This document shows, in pieces, positions 51,581 to 60,822 of a stretch of DNA of 64,000 nucleotides (its first letter is position 1; each line of letters begins with the position of its first letter). Under the pieces are notes generated by a model. The model had not been told where the DNA came from. It did not search any database and was given only the letters and a program-made list of their open reading frames with translations. Origin of the DNA: Micrococcales bacterium 72-143 (GTDB lineage Bacteria; Actinomycetota; Actinomycetes; Actinomycetales; Microbacteriaceae); the NCBI GenBank assembly GCA_001898835.1, contig MKVM01000003.1, positions 434,001 through 498,000 of the forward strand. Reading direction: 5' to 3'. A program made the position numbers and the translations under genes.

Positions 51581-51622
51581 GTGCGGTTGCTCCCGCCGAT
51601 GGTGCGGTTGCTCCCGCCGATG
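51581..51622 (+). repeat. 21-bp tandem repeat before purL
   Basis: Two exact 21-nt copies (GTGCGGTTGCTCCCGCCGAT plus G) lie at 51581-51601 and 51602-51622. A degenerate copy of the central GTGCTCCCGCC occurs at 51546-51556 and a perfect 12-bp palindrome CCGCACGTGCGG overlaps the left edge (51575-51586). The repeats lie 28-69 nt upstream of a likely -10 box (TAGGAT, 51650-51655). Repeats of two helical turns are typical for regulator sites on one DNA face. Confidence 0.75.
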
Positions 51623-51699
51623 GCATCCGGGCGCGGATGCGGGCGCCGGTAGGATGGGCGGGCTGCCGCATCCGCCCCGCCCTCAAGGAGCAGTCCCCC

Positions 51700-53991
51700 G
51701 TGAGCACCCCCTCGACGCACGTCGTCGACACCGTCGAGAACGCCGCCGCGACGCCCGAGAGGGAGCAGCCCTACGCGGCCCTCGGGCTCAAGACCGACGA
51801 GTACCAGCGCATCCGCGAGATCCTCGGGCGCCGGCCCACGAGCGGTGAGCTCGCCATGTACTCGGTCATGTGGAGCGAGCACTGCTCCTACAAGTCGAGC
51901 AAGGTGTGGCTGCGGCAGTTCGGGCAGAAGGTCAGCCCCGAGATGACCGAGAACCTCATGGTCGGCATGGGCGAGAACGCGGGCGTCGTCGACATCGGAG
52001 AGGGCTGGGCGGTCACCTTCAAGATCGAGAGCCACAACCACCCGAGCTACGTCGAGCCGTTCCAGGGTGCCGCGACGGGCGTCGGGGGCATCGTGCGCGA
52101 CATCATCTCGATGGGCGCCCGTCCGGTCGCGGTCATGGATGCGCTGCGCTTCGGCGCGCTCGACCACCCCGACACGGCGCGCGTCGTGCCCGGCGTCGTC
52201 TCGGGCATCAGCTTCTACGGCAACTGCCTCGGCCTCCCCAACATCGGCGGGGAGACCTGGTTCGACCCGATCTACCAGGCCAACCCGCTCGTGAACGCGC
52301 TGGCGGTGGGCGTGCTGCGCCACGAGGACCTGCACCTCGCCAACGCCCGCGGCGTCGGCAACAAGGTCGTGCTGTTCGGGGCCCGCACCGGCGGCGACGG
52401 CATCGGCGGCGCATCCATCCTCGCCTCGGAGTCGTTCGACGAGGGCTCGGGCCGCAAGCGCCCCGCCGTGCAGGTCGGCGACCCCTTCATGGAGAAGGTG
52501 CTCATCGAGTGCTGCCTCGAGCTCTACCGCGAGGGGCTCGTGGAGGGCATCCAGGACCTCGGCGCCGCGGGCATCTCGTGCGCGACCTCCGAGCTCGCCT
52601 CCAACGGCGACGGCGGCATGCACATCGTGCTCGACGAGGTGCTGCTGCGCGACCCCACGCTCACGGCGGAGGAGATCCTCATGTCGGAGAGCCAGGAGCG
52701 CATGATGGCGGTCGTGAGCCCCGAGAAGCTCGACGCGTTCCTCGCCGTGATCCGCAAGTGGGATGTCGAGGCGAGCGTTCTGGGCGAGGTCACCGGCACG
52801 GGGCGGCTCGTGATCGAGTGGAAGGGCGAGCGCATCGTCGACGTCGACCCGCGCACCGTCGCGGTCGACGGGCCCGTGTACGAGCGGCCGGTCGCCTACC
52901 CGACGTGGATCGACCACGTGAACGCCGACACGGCATCCGGTCTCGCGCGCCCCGCCGACGGCGGCGAGCTCAAGGAGCAGGTGCTGCGGCTGCTCGGCTC
53001 GGCGAACCTCGCCGACAAGAGCTGGATCACCTCGCAGTACGACAAGTACGTGCTCGGCAACACGGCCCTCAGCTACCCCGACGACGGCGGCATGGTGCGC
53101 GTCGACGAGGCCTCCGGCCTCGGCTTCGCACTCGCGACGGATGCCAACGGCCGCTACTGCTACCTCGACCCGTACCAGGGGGCGCAGCTCGCGCTCGCCG
53201 AGGCGTACCGCAACGTCGCCGCGACGGGCGCCGTGCCCGCCGCGGTCTCCGACTGCCTCAACTTCGGCAGCCCCGAGAACCCCGAGGTGATGTGGCAGTT
53301 CTCGCGCGCCGTCGAGGGGCTCGCCGACGGCTGCCTGCAGCTCGGCATCCCCGTCACGGGCGGCAACGTGTCCTTCTACAACCAGACGGGCGACGTGCCG
53401 ATCCACCCGACGCCCGTCGTGGCGGTCCTGGGCACGATCGACGACGTCGGGCGGCGCGTTCCATCGGGATGGCAGGACGCCGGCGACAATCTGTACCTCC
53501 TCGGCACGACCTCCCTCGAGCTCGACGGCTCGACGTGGGCCGGCGTCGTGCACGGCCACCTCGGCGGGCGCCCGCCTGCCGTCGACCTCGACGCGGAGAG
53601 GGAGCTCGCCTCGCTGCTCTCGGCGGCCGCCTACGAGGGGCTGCTCAACGCCGCCCACGACCTCGCCGACGGCGGGCTCGCGATCGCCCTCGCGGAGGCG
53701 GTGCTGCGCTTCGGCGTCGGGGCGCGGGTGTTCCTCGACGAGCTGCTCGAGCGCGACGGCCTGGATGCGGCGACCGCCCTGTTCTCGGAGTCGGCCGGCC
53801 GCGTGCTCGTCGCGGTGCCGCGCGAGGAGGACGTCAAGTTCACGCGCCTGTGCGAGGGCCGCGGCTACCCGGTGCTGCGCATCGGCGTGACCGACTCGGA
53901 GCCGGCCCTCGAAGTGCAGGGGCTGTTCACGGCATCGGTCGAGGAGCTCGCGACGACCTTCCGCGAGCCGCTGCGGGCGCGCTTCGCCTGA
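51700..53991 (+). CDS. purL: FGAM synthase large subunit PurL
   Basis: A 763-residue synthetase subunit of the short PurL type that works with PurS and PurQ. Motifs are [59 protein letters not shown] and [13 protein letters not shown]. It uses ammonia to convert FGAR to FGAM. GTG at 51700 has AAGGAG 9 nt upstream. A tandem repeat lies in front of its promoter. A hairpin terminator follows. Confidence 0.97.
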   Translation: MSTPSTHVVDTVENAAATPEREQPYAALGLKTDEYQRIREILGRRPTSGELAMYSVMWSEHCSYKSSKVWLRQFGQKVSPEMTENLMVGMGENAGVVDIGEGWAVTFKIESHNHPSYVEPFQGAATGVGGIVRDIISMGARPVAVMDALRFGALDHPDTARVVPGVVSGISFYGNCLGLPNIGGETWFDPIYQANPLVNALAVGVLRHEDLHLANARGVGNKVVLFGARTGGDGIGGASILASESFDEGSGRKRPAVQVGDPFMEKVLIECCLELYREGLVEGIQDLGAAGISCATSELASNGDGGMHIVLDEVLLRDPTLTAEEILMSESQERMMAVVSPEKLDAFLAVIRKWDVEASVLGEVTGTGRLVIEWKGERIVDVDPRTVAVDGPVYERPVAYPTWIDHVNADTASGLARPADGGELKEQVLRLLGSANLADKSWITSQYDKYVLGNTALSYPDDGGMVRVDEASGLGFALATDANGRYCYLDPYQGAQLALAEAYRNVAATGAVPAAVSDCLNFGSPENPEVMWQFSRAVEGLADGCLQLGIPVTGGNVSFYNQTGDVPIHPTPVVAVLGTIDDVGRRVPSGWQDAGDNLYLLGTTSLELDGSTWAGVVHGHLGGRPPAVDLDAERELASLLSAAAYEGLLNAAHDLADGGLAIALAEAVLRFGVGARVFLDELLERDGLDAATALFSESAGRVLVAVPREEDVKFTRLCEGRGYPVLRIGVTDSEPALEVQGLFTASVEELATTFREPLRARFA

Positions 53992-53996
53992 GACGG

Positions 53997-54031
53997 CCCT
54001 CCCACCTCCCGATGCTCGGCCGGTGGGAGGG
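53997..54031. terminator. Bidirectional hairpin after purL
   Basis: CCCTCCCACC (53997-54006) pairs perfectly with GGTGGGAGGG (54022-54031) around 15 nt. It sits between the convergent ends of purL and the SDR gene. Confidence 0.7.
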
Positions 54032-54039
54032 ACGGAGGC

Positions 54040-54963
54040 TCACACGGGGAAGCGGATGCCGGTCCTCTGCTCCGCGTCGGCCCACAGGGCCGCGCCGAAG
54101 GCGGGGTCGGCGGACGACGCGACGGGCGTCGTGAGCACGGGCGCGCCCGCGAGGCGACGGCTCGGGCCGAAGTACATTCCGTTCTCGGCATCCGGGTCGG
54201 CGACCGCGCGCACGGCGGGCCAGGCGCCGCGGTCCTTGCCCTGGCCGACCCATCCGGTCGCCGCCTCGAAGACGCGGCCGCCGACGGGGTCGCGGTCGGT
54301 GATGCCCGGACGCCGCGATGCGTAGCTGTTGGTTGCCCAGCCCGGATGCGCGAGCAGCGACATCCGCGGATCGCCCACGGCGGCGATCCGGCGCGCCAGC
54401 TCCAGGTGGAAGCCCTGCACGGCGTGCTTGGAGAACGCGTACGCGCGGAACGGCCGGTAGCGGCGCTCCGACCAGAGGTCGTCGGCATCCAGACGCACCA
54501 TGAGCGTGGAGTCGCTGCCCATGCCGACCACGCGGCCGCCCTCGGCGAGCGCCGGGAACAGCAGCGTGGTGAGCGCGAAGTGCCCGAGGAAGTTGCCGCC
54601 GACGGTGAGCTCGGAGCCGTCCGCGGTGAGCTGCCGCCGGCGCGACGCGACCACGAGCCCCGCGTTGTTGACGAGTGCATGCAGCGGACGGAATGCGGCG
54701 ATCTCCTCCGCCGCCTCCCGCACCGAGGCGAGCGAGGTCAGGTCGAGACGCACGTGCGCGAGCGAGGCATCCGGCACCCGCTCGCGGATCGACGAGATCG
54801 CGATGCCCGCCTTCTCGGCCGACCGCGCCGCGATCACGACCCGCGCCCCCGCGCCCGCGAGCTGCTCCGAGATGAAATAGCCGATGCCCGCGTTCCCGCC
54901 GGTGACGACGACGGTGCGTCCCGCGAGCGGGGGAAGCGCGCGAGGGTCCCAGCCGTCTCTCAC
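54040..54963 (-). CDS. Short-chain dehydrogenase/reductase
   Basis: A 307-residue classical-type SDR. The NAD(P) site is TGGNAGIG (near residue 15), with LDLTSL and NNAGLVV following, and the catalytic YxxxK is AYAFSK. Sequence resembles the retinol-dehydrogenase or WW-domain-oxidoreductase group used for many small alcohols; substrate unknown. GTG at 54963 overlaps the chorismate mutase stop (GTGA), so the two are translationally coupled. Confidence 0.88.
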   Translation of the reverse strand: MRDGWDPRALPPLAGRTVVVTGGNAGIGYFISEQLAGAGARVVIAARSAEKAGIAISSIRERVPDASLAHVRLDLTSLASVREAAEEIAAFRPLHALVNNAGLVVASRRRQLTADGSELTVGGNFLGHFALTTLLFPALAEGGRVVGMGSDSTLMVRLDADDLWSERRYRPFRAYAFSKHAVQGFHLELARRIAAVGDPRMSLLAHPGWATNSYASRRPGITDRDPVGGRVFEAATGWVGQGKDRGAWPAVRAVADPDAENGMYFGPSRRLAGAPVLTTPVASSADPAFGAALWADAEQRTGIRFPV

Positions 54964-55280
54964 GCCTCGGCGCCGCCCCCGGCGCCGGCGAGCCGCTCGT
55001 GGTGGTGGATGACCTCCGCCACGACGAAGGTGAACCACTTCTCCGCGAACTCGGGGTCGAGGTGCGACTCCTCGGCGATCGCGCGGAGGCGGGCCACCTG
55101 CTCGCGCTCGCGCCCCGGGTCGGATGCCGGCATCCCGCTCGCGGCCTTCAGCCGGCCGACCGCCTGGGTGGCCTTGAACCGCTCGGCGAGCAGGTGGATG
55201 AGGGCCGCATCGATGTTGTCGATGCTCTGCCGGTAACTCAGCAGCTCGGCGCGCGGGTCCTCGGGGGCGTCGGCGGTCAT
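54960..55280 (-). CDS. Chorismate mutase (AroQ type)
   Basis: A 106-residue all-helical protein: YRQSIDNIDAALIHLLAERFKATQAVGRLKAA matches the first long helix of AroQ chorismate mutases, with Arg and Lys residues of the active site, and FTFVVAEVIHHHERL the last helix. It converts chorismate to prephenate for Phe/Tyr synthesis. It is cytosolic, with no signal peptide. It shares an operon with the SDR gene by a 4-nt overlap; the MFS gene is divergent 33 nt away. Confidence 0.9.
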   Translation of the reverse strand: MTADAPEDPRAELLSYRQSIDNIDAALIHLLAERFKATQAVGRLKAASGMPASDPGREREQVARLRAIAEESHLDPEFAEKWFTFVVAEVIHHHERLAGAGGGAEA

Positions 55281-55313
55281 AGGCCGAGATTACCGGGCGT
55301 AGGCTCGGGATCC

Positions 55314-56933
55314 GTGCCCGTGGCCCCCGCGAACCCCGCCCCCGACAAGCGCCGCTGGCTCGGCCTGGTCGTCATCTCGATCGCCGTCGCCCTCATCATC
55401 GTCGACTCGACGATCGTCAACGTCGCGATCCCGTCGGTCGTCGACGAGCTCGACATCACCTCCACGCAGGTGCAGTGGGTGCAGGAGTCGTACACGCTCG
55501 TGTTCGCGAGCCTGCTGCTCGTATTCGGCACGCTCGCCGACCGCTTCGGCCGGCGGCGGATGCTGCTGATCGGCGTGAGCCTGTTCGCCCTGTCGAGCGT
55601 CGCGGCGGCGCTCGCCGCCAACGGCGAGCTGCTCATCGCGTCCCGCGTCGTGCAGGGGCTCGGCGGCGCCATGATCCTGCCGGCGACCCTCTCGCTGCTG
55701 AACGCGAGCTTCACCGGCCGCGAGCGCGGCATCGCCTTCGCGGTGTGGGGGTCCACGATCGGCGGCATGGCGGCGGTCGGGCCGCTGCTCGGCGGCTGGC
55801 TCACGACCGACTTCTCGTGGCGGTGGGCGTTCGGCATCAACCTGCCGCTCGGCATCCTGATCGTCGTCGGTGCGCTGCTCGTGGTCCGCGAGTCGCGCGC
55901 GGACGAGCTGCGGCGCATCGACCTCGTCGGCGCGGCCCTCTCGGTGGTGCTGTTCACGAGCCTCGTGTTCGGTCTCATCGAGGGGCGCAGCTACGGGTGG
56001 TGGGCCACCGACCGCGGCGCGCCGGACTTCTGGACGCTCGACGTCTCGCCCATCCCCTTCGCGTTCGCCCTCGCCGCGGTCGCGCTCGTGGCCTTCATCG
56101 CGTGGGGCGTGCACCGCGAGCGCCGCGGACTGCCGACGATGATCGCGTTCCCCCTGTTCCGCCTCGCCTCGTTCCGCAACGGCAACATCGCGGCGCTCAT
56201 CGTCTCGCTCGGCGAGTTCGGCATCATCCTGTCGCTGCCGCTGTGGCTTCAGAACGTGCTCGGCTACGACGCCCTGCAGACCGGCTTCCTGCTGCTGGCC
56301 CTCGCGGGGGGCTCGTTCGTGGCGTCGGGGTTCGCGGGGGCGAGCTCAGGCCGCGTCTCGCCCGTGTGGGTCGTGCGGGCGGGCATCCTCGCGGAGATCG
56401 TGGGCCTCGTGATCGTCGCACTCGTGATCGCGGTCGACACCCCGTGGTGGCAGACCGCGATCGGCCTGCTCGTCTACGGCTTCGGCGTCGGCCTCGCCAC
56501 CGCCCAGCTCACCGGGGTCGTGCTCGCGGATGTGCCGGTCGCGCGGAGCGGGCAGGCATCGGGCACGCAGTCCACCTCGCGGCAGGTGGGCTCCGCGCTC
56601 GGCATCGCGATCCTCGGCACGGTGCTGTTCACCTCCCTCGCGACGCAGCTCGACGACAGGCTGCCAGAGCAGCTCACGGGCGACGTCCGCCAGCAGGTGA
56701 TCGACGTCGTGGTCGACTCCGCGGGCTCCGCGATCCCGGGGCTCGAGGAGCGCTCGCCTGAGGCGGCGGATGCGGCGCGTGCGGCGTTCAGCGAGGCGAC
56801 CCGCGCATCCGCGTTCACGGCGGCCGGGTTCCTGGCCCTCGGCCTGCTGGCGACGCTCAGCCTCGGAGGGAGCCCAGCAGCTGGTCGACGGCGGCCGACT
56901 CCGGAAGGTACGCCCGCGTCCAGCGCGCCATGA
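55314..56933 (+). CDS. DHA2-type MFS transporter
   Basis: A 539-residue transporter with 14 predicted helices, related to EmrB/QacA and TcmA: VNVAIPSVVDELDITSTQVQWV, GTLADRFGRRRMLLIG (motif A, about 75-90) and GLGGAMILPATLSLL. A ~60-residue soluble loop before the last helix (QLDDRLPEQLTGDVRQQV) is typical of this subclass. GTG at 55314 lies 8 nt after TAGGCT (55300-55305). The last 77 nt overlap the hydrolase gene on the other strand. Substrate unknown. Confidence 0.9.
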   Translation: MPVAPANPAPDKRRWLGLVVISIAVALIIVDSTIVNVAIPSVVDELDITSTQVQWVQESYTLVFASLLLVFGTLADRFGRRRMLLIGVSLFALSSVAAALAANGELLIASRVVQGLGGAMILPATLSLLNASFTGRERGIAFAVWGSTIGGMAAVGPLLGGWLTTDFSWRWAFGINLPLGILIVVGALLVVRESRADELRRIDLVGAALSVVLFTSLVFGLIEGRSYGWWATDRGAPDFWTLDVSPIPFAFALAAVALVAFIAWGVHRERRGLPTMIAFPLFRLASFRNGNIAALIVSLGEFGIILSLPLWLQNVLGYDALQTGFLLLALAGGSFVASGFAGASSGRVSPVWVVRAGILAEIVGLVIVALVIAVDTPWWQTAIGLLVYGFGVGLATAQLTGVVLADVPVARSGQASGTQSTSRQVGSALGIAILGTVLFTSLATQLDDRLPEQLTGDVRQQVIDVVVDSAGSAIPGLEERSPEAADAARAAFSEATRASAFTAAGFLALGLLATLSLGGSPAAGRRRPTPEGTPASSAP

Positions 56934-57876
56934 CGTCGTAGGCGGAGGTCCGCACGGACCGCCGCGAGAGCAGCACGTCGTGCAGTGCGCCCTCGAGCCG
57001 CACGACGGAGACGTGCGTTCCGAGACGCGTGGCGCGCTCGGCCACCCCGTCGACGTCGAGCGCGACATCCGAGTCGTAGATGCGGGCCGACCACGACTGC
57101 TGCAGCCAGCTGCGCGCCGACAGCATCACGAGCACGGGGACGCCGATGTCGAGCCCCGCCGCGACGCGCGCATGCCCGTCGAGGATCGCGTCGAGCCAGC
57201 CGCTGTGCACCGCGAAGCCGCGCTCGGGGCGCCAGCTCAGCTCGTAGTCCCACTCGCCGTCGAAGAGGCGGGAGCTGGCGTGCGTGTTGAACCCGCGGTC
57301 GATGCCGGGGAGCGCCGCCCGCGGACCGAGGCGCGCCCCGAGGGCGACGAGCGGGGCGATCGCGCGGCGAGCGAGCTCGTCCGCCTGGAACTCGAGCCAG
57401 GGGCTGTTGAGGATGAGGGCGTCGACGGACTCCGGATGCCGTGCCGCCCACAGCGCGAGGGTGAGGCCGCCCGTCGAGTGGCCGATGAGCACGAGGGGCC
57501 GGTGCGTGGACTCGTCGCGGCCCATCGCGGCGAGTGCGGCGGCGATGTCGGCGTCGTAGACGGCGAGGTCCTCGATGTAGCCGGGGGTCTGGTGGGGGAG
57601 GAGGCTGCGGCCGTACTTGCGCAGGTCGAGGGCGTGGAAGCGGGCGCCGGCGCGGGTCCAGAACTGGGCGTGCTCGGTCTGGAAGAAGTAGTCGGACCAG
57701 CCGTGCACGTAGAGCACGTCGACGCCGTGGGCGAAGCCGTGCGGCTCTCGCCCCCACGCGATCGCCCGCTCGGCTGCGGGCCGCACGAGCGTCGCGACGA
57801 CGGGCCCCTCGTCGTCGCGTGGGAGCGTGAGGGGCAGCTGCTCGAAGCCGCCGAGCACGTCGGGTCGCCAGTCCAT
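56857..57876 (-). CDS. Alpha/beta hydrolase (monoglyceride-lipase-like)
   Basis: A 339-residue serine hydrolase: VLYVHGWSDYFFQ (oxyanion region), the nucleophile motif IGHSTGGLT near residue 135, and a late GALHDVLLS with the catalytic His. It resembles lysophospholipase/monoglyceride lipase enzymes. There is no signal peptide, so it is cytosolic. Its 3' end overlaps the MFS C-terminus by 77 nt in antisense, an unusually long overlap, and both ends carry conserved-looking sequence up to near the overlap. Confidence 0.85.
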   Translation of the reverse strand: MDWRPDVLGGFEQLPLTLPRDDEGPVVATLVRPAAERAIAWGREPHGFAHGVDVLYVHGWSDYFFQTEHAQFWTRAGARFHALDLRKYGRSLLPHQTPGYIEDLAVYDADIAAALAAMGRDESTHRPLVLIGHSTGGLTLALWAARHPESVDALILNSPWLEFQADELARRAIAPLVALGARLGPRAALPGIDRGFNTHASSRLFDGEWDYELSWRPERGFAVHSGWLDAILDGHARVAAGLDIGVPVLVMLSARSWLQQSWSARIYDSDVALDVDGVAERATRLGTHVSVVRLEGALHDVLLSRRSVRTSAYDVMARWTRAYLPESAAVDQLLGSLRG

Positions 57877-57955
57877 GCCGCAACGCTCGCAGGCCGCGCG
57901 TCCCGGGCGGCAGGGGCGGCTGTCCCGTCCTCGGACGGGCGGCCGGATGCGGGGC

Positions 57956-58603
57956 TCAGTCCCGCGGAACCGAGCGGTACAGCACGGGCCTCTCGCCCCA
58001 GTCGGCGAGGCGCGCCTCGAGCCCCGCGCGCACCTCGGGCCACTCCTCGCCGAGCACGGAGAAGATGGCGGCGTCGCGCCAGCTGCCGTCGGCGCGGCGC
58101 TGGTCGCGGCGTGTGATGCCCTCGAACGAGGCGCCGATCTTGGCGATCGCGGCGCGCGAGCGCTCGTTCCGCGCATCCGCCTGCAGCTTCACGCGGCCGA
58201 AGCCGTGGGCGAACAGGTGGCCGAGCATGAGCAGCTTCGCCTCGACGTTCACCTGGGTGCCCCAGACGCGCGGGTCGTATGCCGTCCAGCCGATGTGGGC
58301 CGACTCCTTCGCCTCGTCGAAGTCGGCCATGCTCGAGGCGCCGACCACCTCGCCCGTGTGGGGCCCGGATGCGATGCGCACCACGTAGGTGATGCCGCGC
58401 TCGTGCGGGAAGTAGCGGGGCGCCCACTCGGCGAACTCCGCCTCGTCGGCGGGGAGCCCGGCGGGGCCGCCGCCGTATCCGCCCGCGAAGACCTCCGGAT
58501 GCCCGAGCGCCCGCCAGAGCGCCGGCAGCTCGTCGGGCGTGTAGGGGTCGAGCCGCACGTAGCGGCCGACGAGGGGCACCTTCTCGGGTCGCGTCGCGCT
58601 CAC
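57956..58603 (-). CDS. GNAT acetyltransferase (RimJ/RimL-type)
   Basis: A 215-residue N-acetyltransferase: VPLVGRYVRLDPYTPDEL at the start, then the acetyl-CoA-binding region SAHIGWTAYDPRVWGTQVNVEAKLLM and FGRVKLQADARNERSRAAIAKIGASFEG. Related proteins acetylate ribosomal proteins, amino sugars or antibiotics; target unknown. GTG at 58603 has GGAGG 9 nt upstream; GTG at 58621 would add six residues that overlap the ribosome site. Confidence 0.85.
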   Translation of the reverse strand: MSATRPEKVPLVGRYVRLDPYTPDELPALWRALGHPEVFAGGYGGGPAGLPADEAEFAEWAPRYFPHERGITYVVRIASGPHTGEVVGASSMADFDEAKESAHIGWTAYDPRVWGTQVNVEAKLLMLGHLFAHGFGRVKLQADARNERSRAAIAKIGASFEGITRRDQRRADGSWRDAAIFSVLGEEWPEVRAGLEARLADWGERPVLYRSVPRD

Positions 58604-58649
58604 ACCCCCATCCTCCCGCACGAACGCGCCGCGGCCGGGGGCGGGATTT

Positions 58650-58684
58650 CGGGGTGGCTGCGCCAGGCACGCACAGCCACCCCG
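58650..58684 (-). terminator. Hairpin terminator after actP
   Basis: CGGGGTGGCTG (58650-58660) pairs perfectly with CAGCCACCCCG (58674-58684) around a 13-nt loop. It begins 4 nt past the actP stop on the minus strand. Confidence 0.75.
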
Positions 58685-58688
58685 GGTC

Positions 58689-60302
58689 TCAGTGCTGGGT
58701 GGCGCCCTCCGCGCCGATGCCCGTCAGCGACCGCACCTCCATCTCGGACTGCTTGCCCGGGTCCTCCGGCGCGCGCTGCGTGAGCGTCGCGAGCCATCCG
58801 ACGAGGAACGCGAGCGGGATCGACACGATGCCGGGGTTCGACAGGGGCCACAGGTCGAAGTCCGCCGTGGGGATCATCGCCGTCGGCCCGCCCGACACGA
58901 CGGGCGAGAACACGATGAGCACGATCGATGAGATGAGGCCCGTGTACATGCTCCACAGCGCGCCGCGCGTGTTGAACCGCTTCCAGAACAGCGAGTAGAC
59001 GATCGTCGGCAGGTTCGCCGCCGCGGCGACCGCGAAGGCGAGCGCCACGAGGAACGCCACGTTCTGGCCGTTCGCGAGGATGCCGCCCGCGATCGCCACG
59101 ATGCCGATCACGACGACCGTGCGCCGCGCCACCCTCACCTCCGAGCCCGGCTCCGCCTTGCCCTTCTTCATGACGCTCGCGTAGATGTCGTGGGCGAAGG
59201 ATGCCGCGGCGGTGATCGTGAGCCCCGCGACGACCGCGAGGATCGTCGCGAAGGCGATCGCCGAGATGAGCCCCAGCAGCACCGGCCCGCCGAGCGCGAA
59301 GGCGAGCAGCGGGGCCGCCGAGTTCGCGCCGCCCGGGGCCGCCGCGATCGTCTCCGGCCCGATGAGGGCCGCCGCACCGTAGCCCAGCACGAGCGTGAAC
59401 ACGTAGAAGATGCCGATGAGCCAGATCGCCCACACGACGCTGCGCCGGGCCTCCTTCGCCGTCGGCACCGTGTAGAAGCGCATGAGCACGTGCGGCAGGG
59501 CCGCCGTGCCGAGCACGAGCGCGAGCCCGAGCGACAGGAAGTCGAGGCGGGCGACATCCGAGACCCCGTACTTCATGCCGGGGTTGAGGATGTCGCTCGT
59601 GCCCGCGGTCTGCACCGCGTGCTCGAGCAGGGTCGATAGGTTGAACCCGTTGAGCGCGAGCACCCAGACCGTCATGATGCCGGCGCCCGCGATGAGGAGG
59701 GCGGCCTTGATGATCTGCACCCAGGTGGTGCCCTTCATGCCGCCCACGAGCACGTAGATGATCATGAGCGCGCCGACGATCGCGATGACGACCCCCTGCC
59801 CGACCTTGTCGGGGATGCCGAGCAGCAGCGACACGAGGCCGCCGGCGCCCGCCATCTGGGCGAGCAGGTAGAAGAAGCACACGACGAGCGTCGTCGTGGC
59901 CGCGGCGATGCGCACCGGGCGCTGCTTGAGCCGGAACGACAGCACGTCGGCCATCGTGAAGCGGCCCGTGTTGCGCAGCAGCTCGGCGACGAGCAGCAGG
60001 GCGACCAGCCACGCGACCAGGAAGCCGATCGAGTACAGGAACCCGTCGTATCCGGTGAGCGCGATCGCGCCGCAGATGCCGAGGAAGGATGCGGCCGACA
60101 GGTAGTCGCCCGCGATCGCCGTGCCGTTCTGCGGCCCGGAGAACGAGCGGCCCGCCGCGTAGTAGTCGGCGGCCGTCTTGTTGTTCCGGCTCGCGCGGAA
60201 CACGATGATCATCGTCACGAGCACGAAGGCCCCGAAGATGGCGATGTTGAGGATCGGCTCGCCGGGCGAGGCCGCCGTGTCGAGCAGTGCCGTGGGGGCC
60301 AT
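58689..60302 (-). CDS. actP: Cation/acetate symporter
   Basis: A 537-residue sodium:solute symporter (SSF family) with 13 predicted helices: FRASRNNKTAADYYAAGRSFSGPQNGTAIAGDYLSAASFLG is split here as AADYYAAGRSFSGPQNG then AGDYLSAASFLG, and KGTTWVQIIKA follows helix 5. ActP imports acetate and short carboxylates with sodium. It is translationally coupled (ATGA) to the DUF485 gene before it, the arrangement of yjcH-actP in Escherichia coli. Together with the LytS/LytTR genes it suggests regulated carboxylate uptake. Confidence 0.92.
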   Translation of the reverse strand: MAPTALLDTAASPGEPILNIAIFGAFVLVTMIIVFRASRNNKTAADYYAAGRSFSGPQNGTAIAGDYLSAASFLGICGAIALTGYDGFLYSIGFLVAWLVALLLVAELLRNTGRFTMADVLSFRLKQRPVRIAAATTTLVVCFFYLLAQMAGAGGLVSLLLGIPDKVGQGVVIAIVGALMIIYVLVGGMKGTTWVQIIKAALLIAGAGIMTVWVLALNGFNLSTLLEHAVQTAGTSDILNPGMKYGVSDVARLDFLSLGLALVLGTAALPHVLMRFYTVPTAKEARRSVVWAIWLIGIFYVFTLVLGYGAAALIGPETIAAAPGGANSAAPLLAFALGGPVLLGLISAIAFATILAVVAGLTITAAASFAHDIYASVMKKGKAEPGSEVRVARRTVVVIGIVAIAGGILANGQNVAFLVALAFAVAAAANLPTIVYSLFWKRFNTRGALWSMYTGLISSIVLIVFSPVVSGGPTAMIPTADFDLWPLSNPGIVSIPLAFLVGWLATLTQRAPEDPGKQSEMEVRSLTGIGAEGATQH

Positions 60303-60649
60303 CAGCGCGCACCCCCCGCCGTGGCGCCGTCGCGGATCTCCTCGGCGATCGGGTCGAGCCTGCGGTTCGCGTACCAGACGTACCACATCGTCACGATGAA
60401 GGTCGTGGCGACCTGCCCGAGCCCGATCAGGAGGCCAACGTTGACGAGCCCGAACACCGGGGTCGCCATGAACTCGGGGGCGTAGCCGGCCAGCAGCACG
60501 TAGGCGAAGTACCAGAGCAGCGCCAGGGCCAGTACGGGGAACACGAACGATCGGTGCCGCTTCCTGAGCTCCTGGAAGCGCTCGGAGCGCTGGATGCCGG
60601 GGAAGTCGACATCCGTCTCCGCGACCGAGGTGGGGGCTTCGTCGCCCAT
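60302..60649 (-). CDS. DUF485 partner of actP
   Basis: A 115-residue protein with a soluble N-terminus (about 1-40: QRSERFQELRKRHRSFVFP) and two membrane helices. It is the YjcH-like partner commonly encoded before actP; function unknown, perhaps stabilising or modulating the symporter. The ATG at 60649 has GAGGAG 5 nt upstream, while the ATG at 60652 is too close to that site. Its TGA overlaps the actP ATG. Confidence 0.88.
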   Translation of the reverse strand: MGDEAPTSVAETDVDFPGIQRSERFQELRKRHRSFVFPVLALALLWYFAYVLLAGYAPEFMATPVFGLVNVGLLIGLGQVATTFIVTMWYVWYANRRLDPIAEEIRDGATAGGAR

Positions 60650-60741
60650 CATCTCTCCTCATCCCGGGCACGCACCCTTGCGCGCCCGTCTCGACGTTGC
60701 GGAACACTCTGGGACGTCGCCCCACGCACCGCGCCCCCGCA

Positions 60742-60803
60742 CCGCTCGTCGTCGCCGGGCGGCGGTGAGCGTGCGACGAGCGGCACTGTGCCGACGACGA
60801 GCG
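60742..60803. repeat. Cluster of inverted CGACGAGCG repeats
   Basis: CGCTCGTCGTCG (60743-60754) is perfectly inverted at 60792-60803 (12 bp), and CCGCTCGTCG (60742-60751) also pairs perfectly with CGACGAGCGG at 60774-60783. Three related blocks thus lie in the divergent gap between the DUF485-actP operon and the LytS gene. They may be LytTR regulator sites or another intergenic palindrome. Confidence 0.65.
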
Positions 60804-60822
60804 AGCGGTTAACCTGGCCTGC

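Noticed and set aside
51430-51699. Purine riboswitch before purL
   Set aside because: The repeats and hairpin lie upstream of the likely -10 box, so they would not be transcribed, and no conserved purine-aptamer core was seen.
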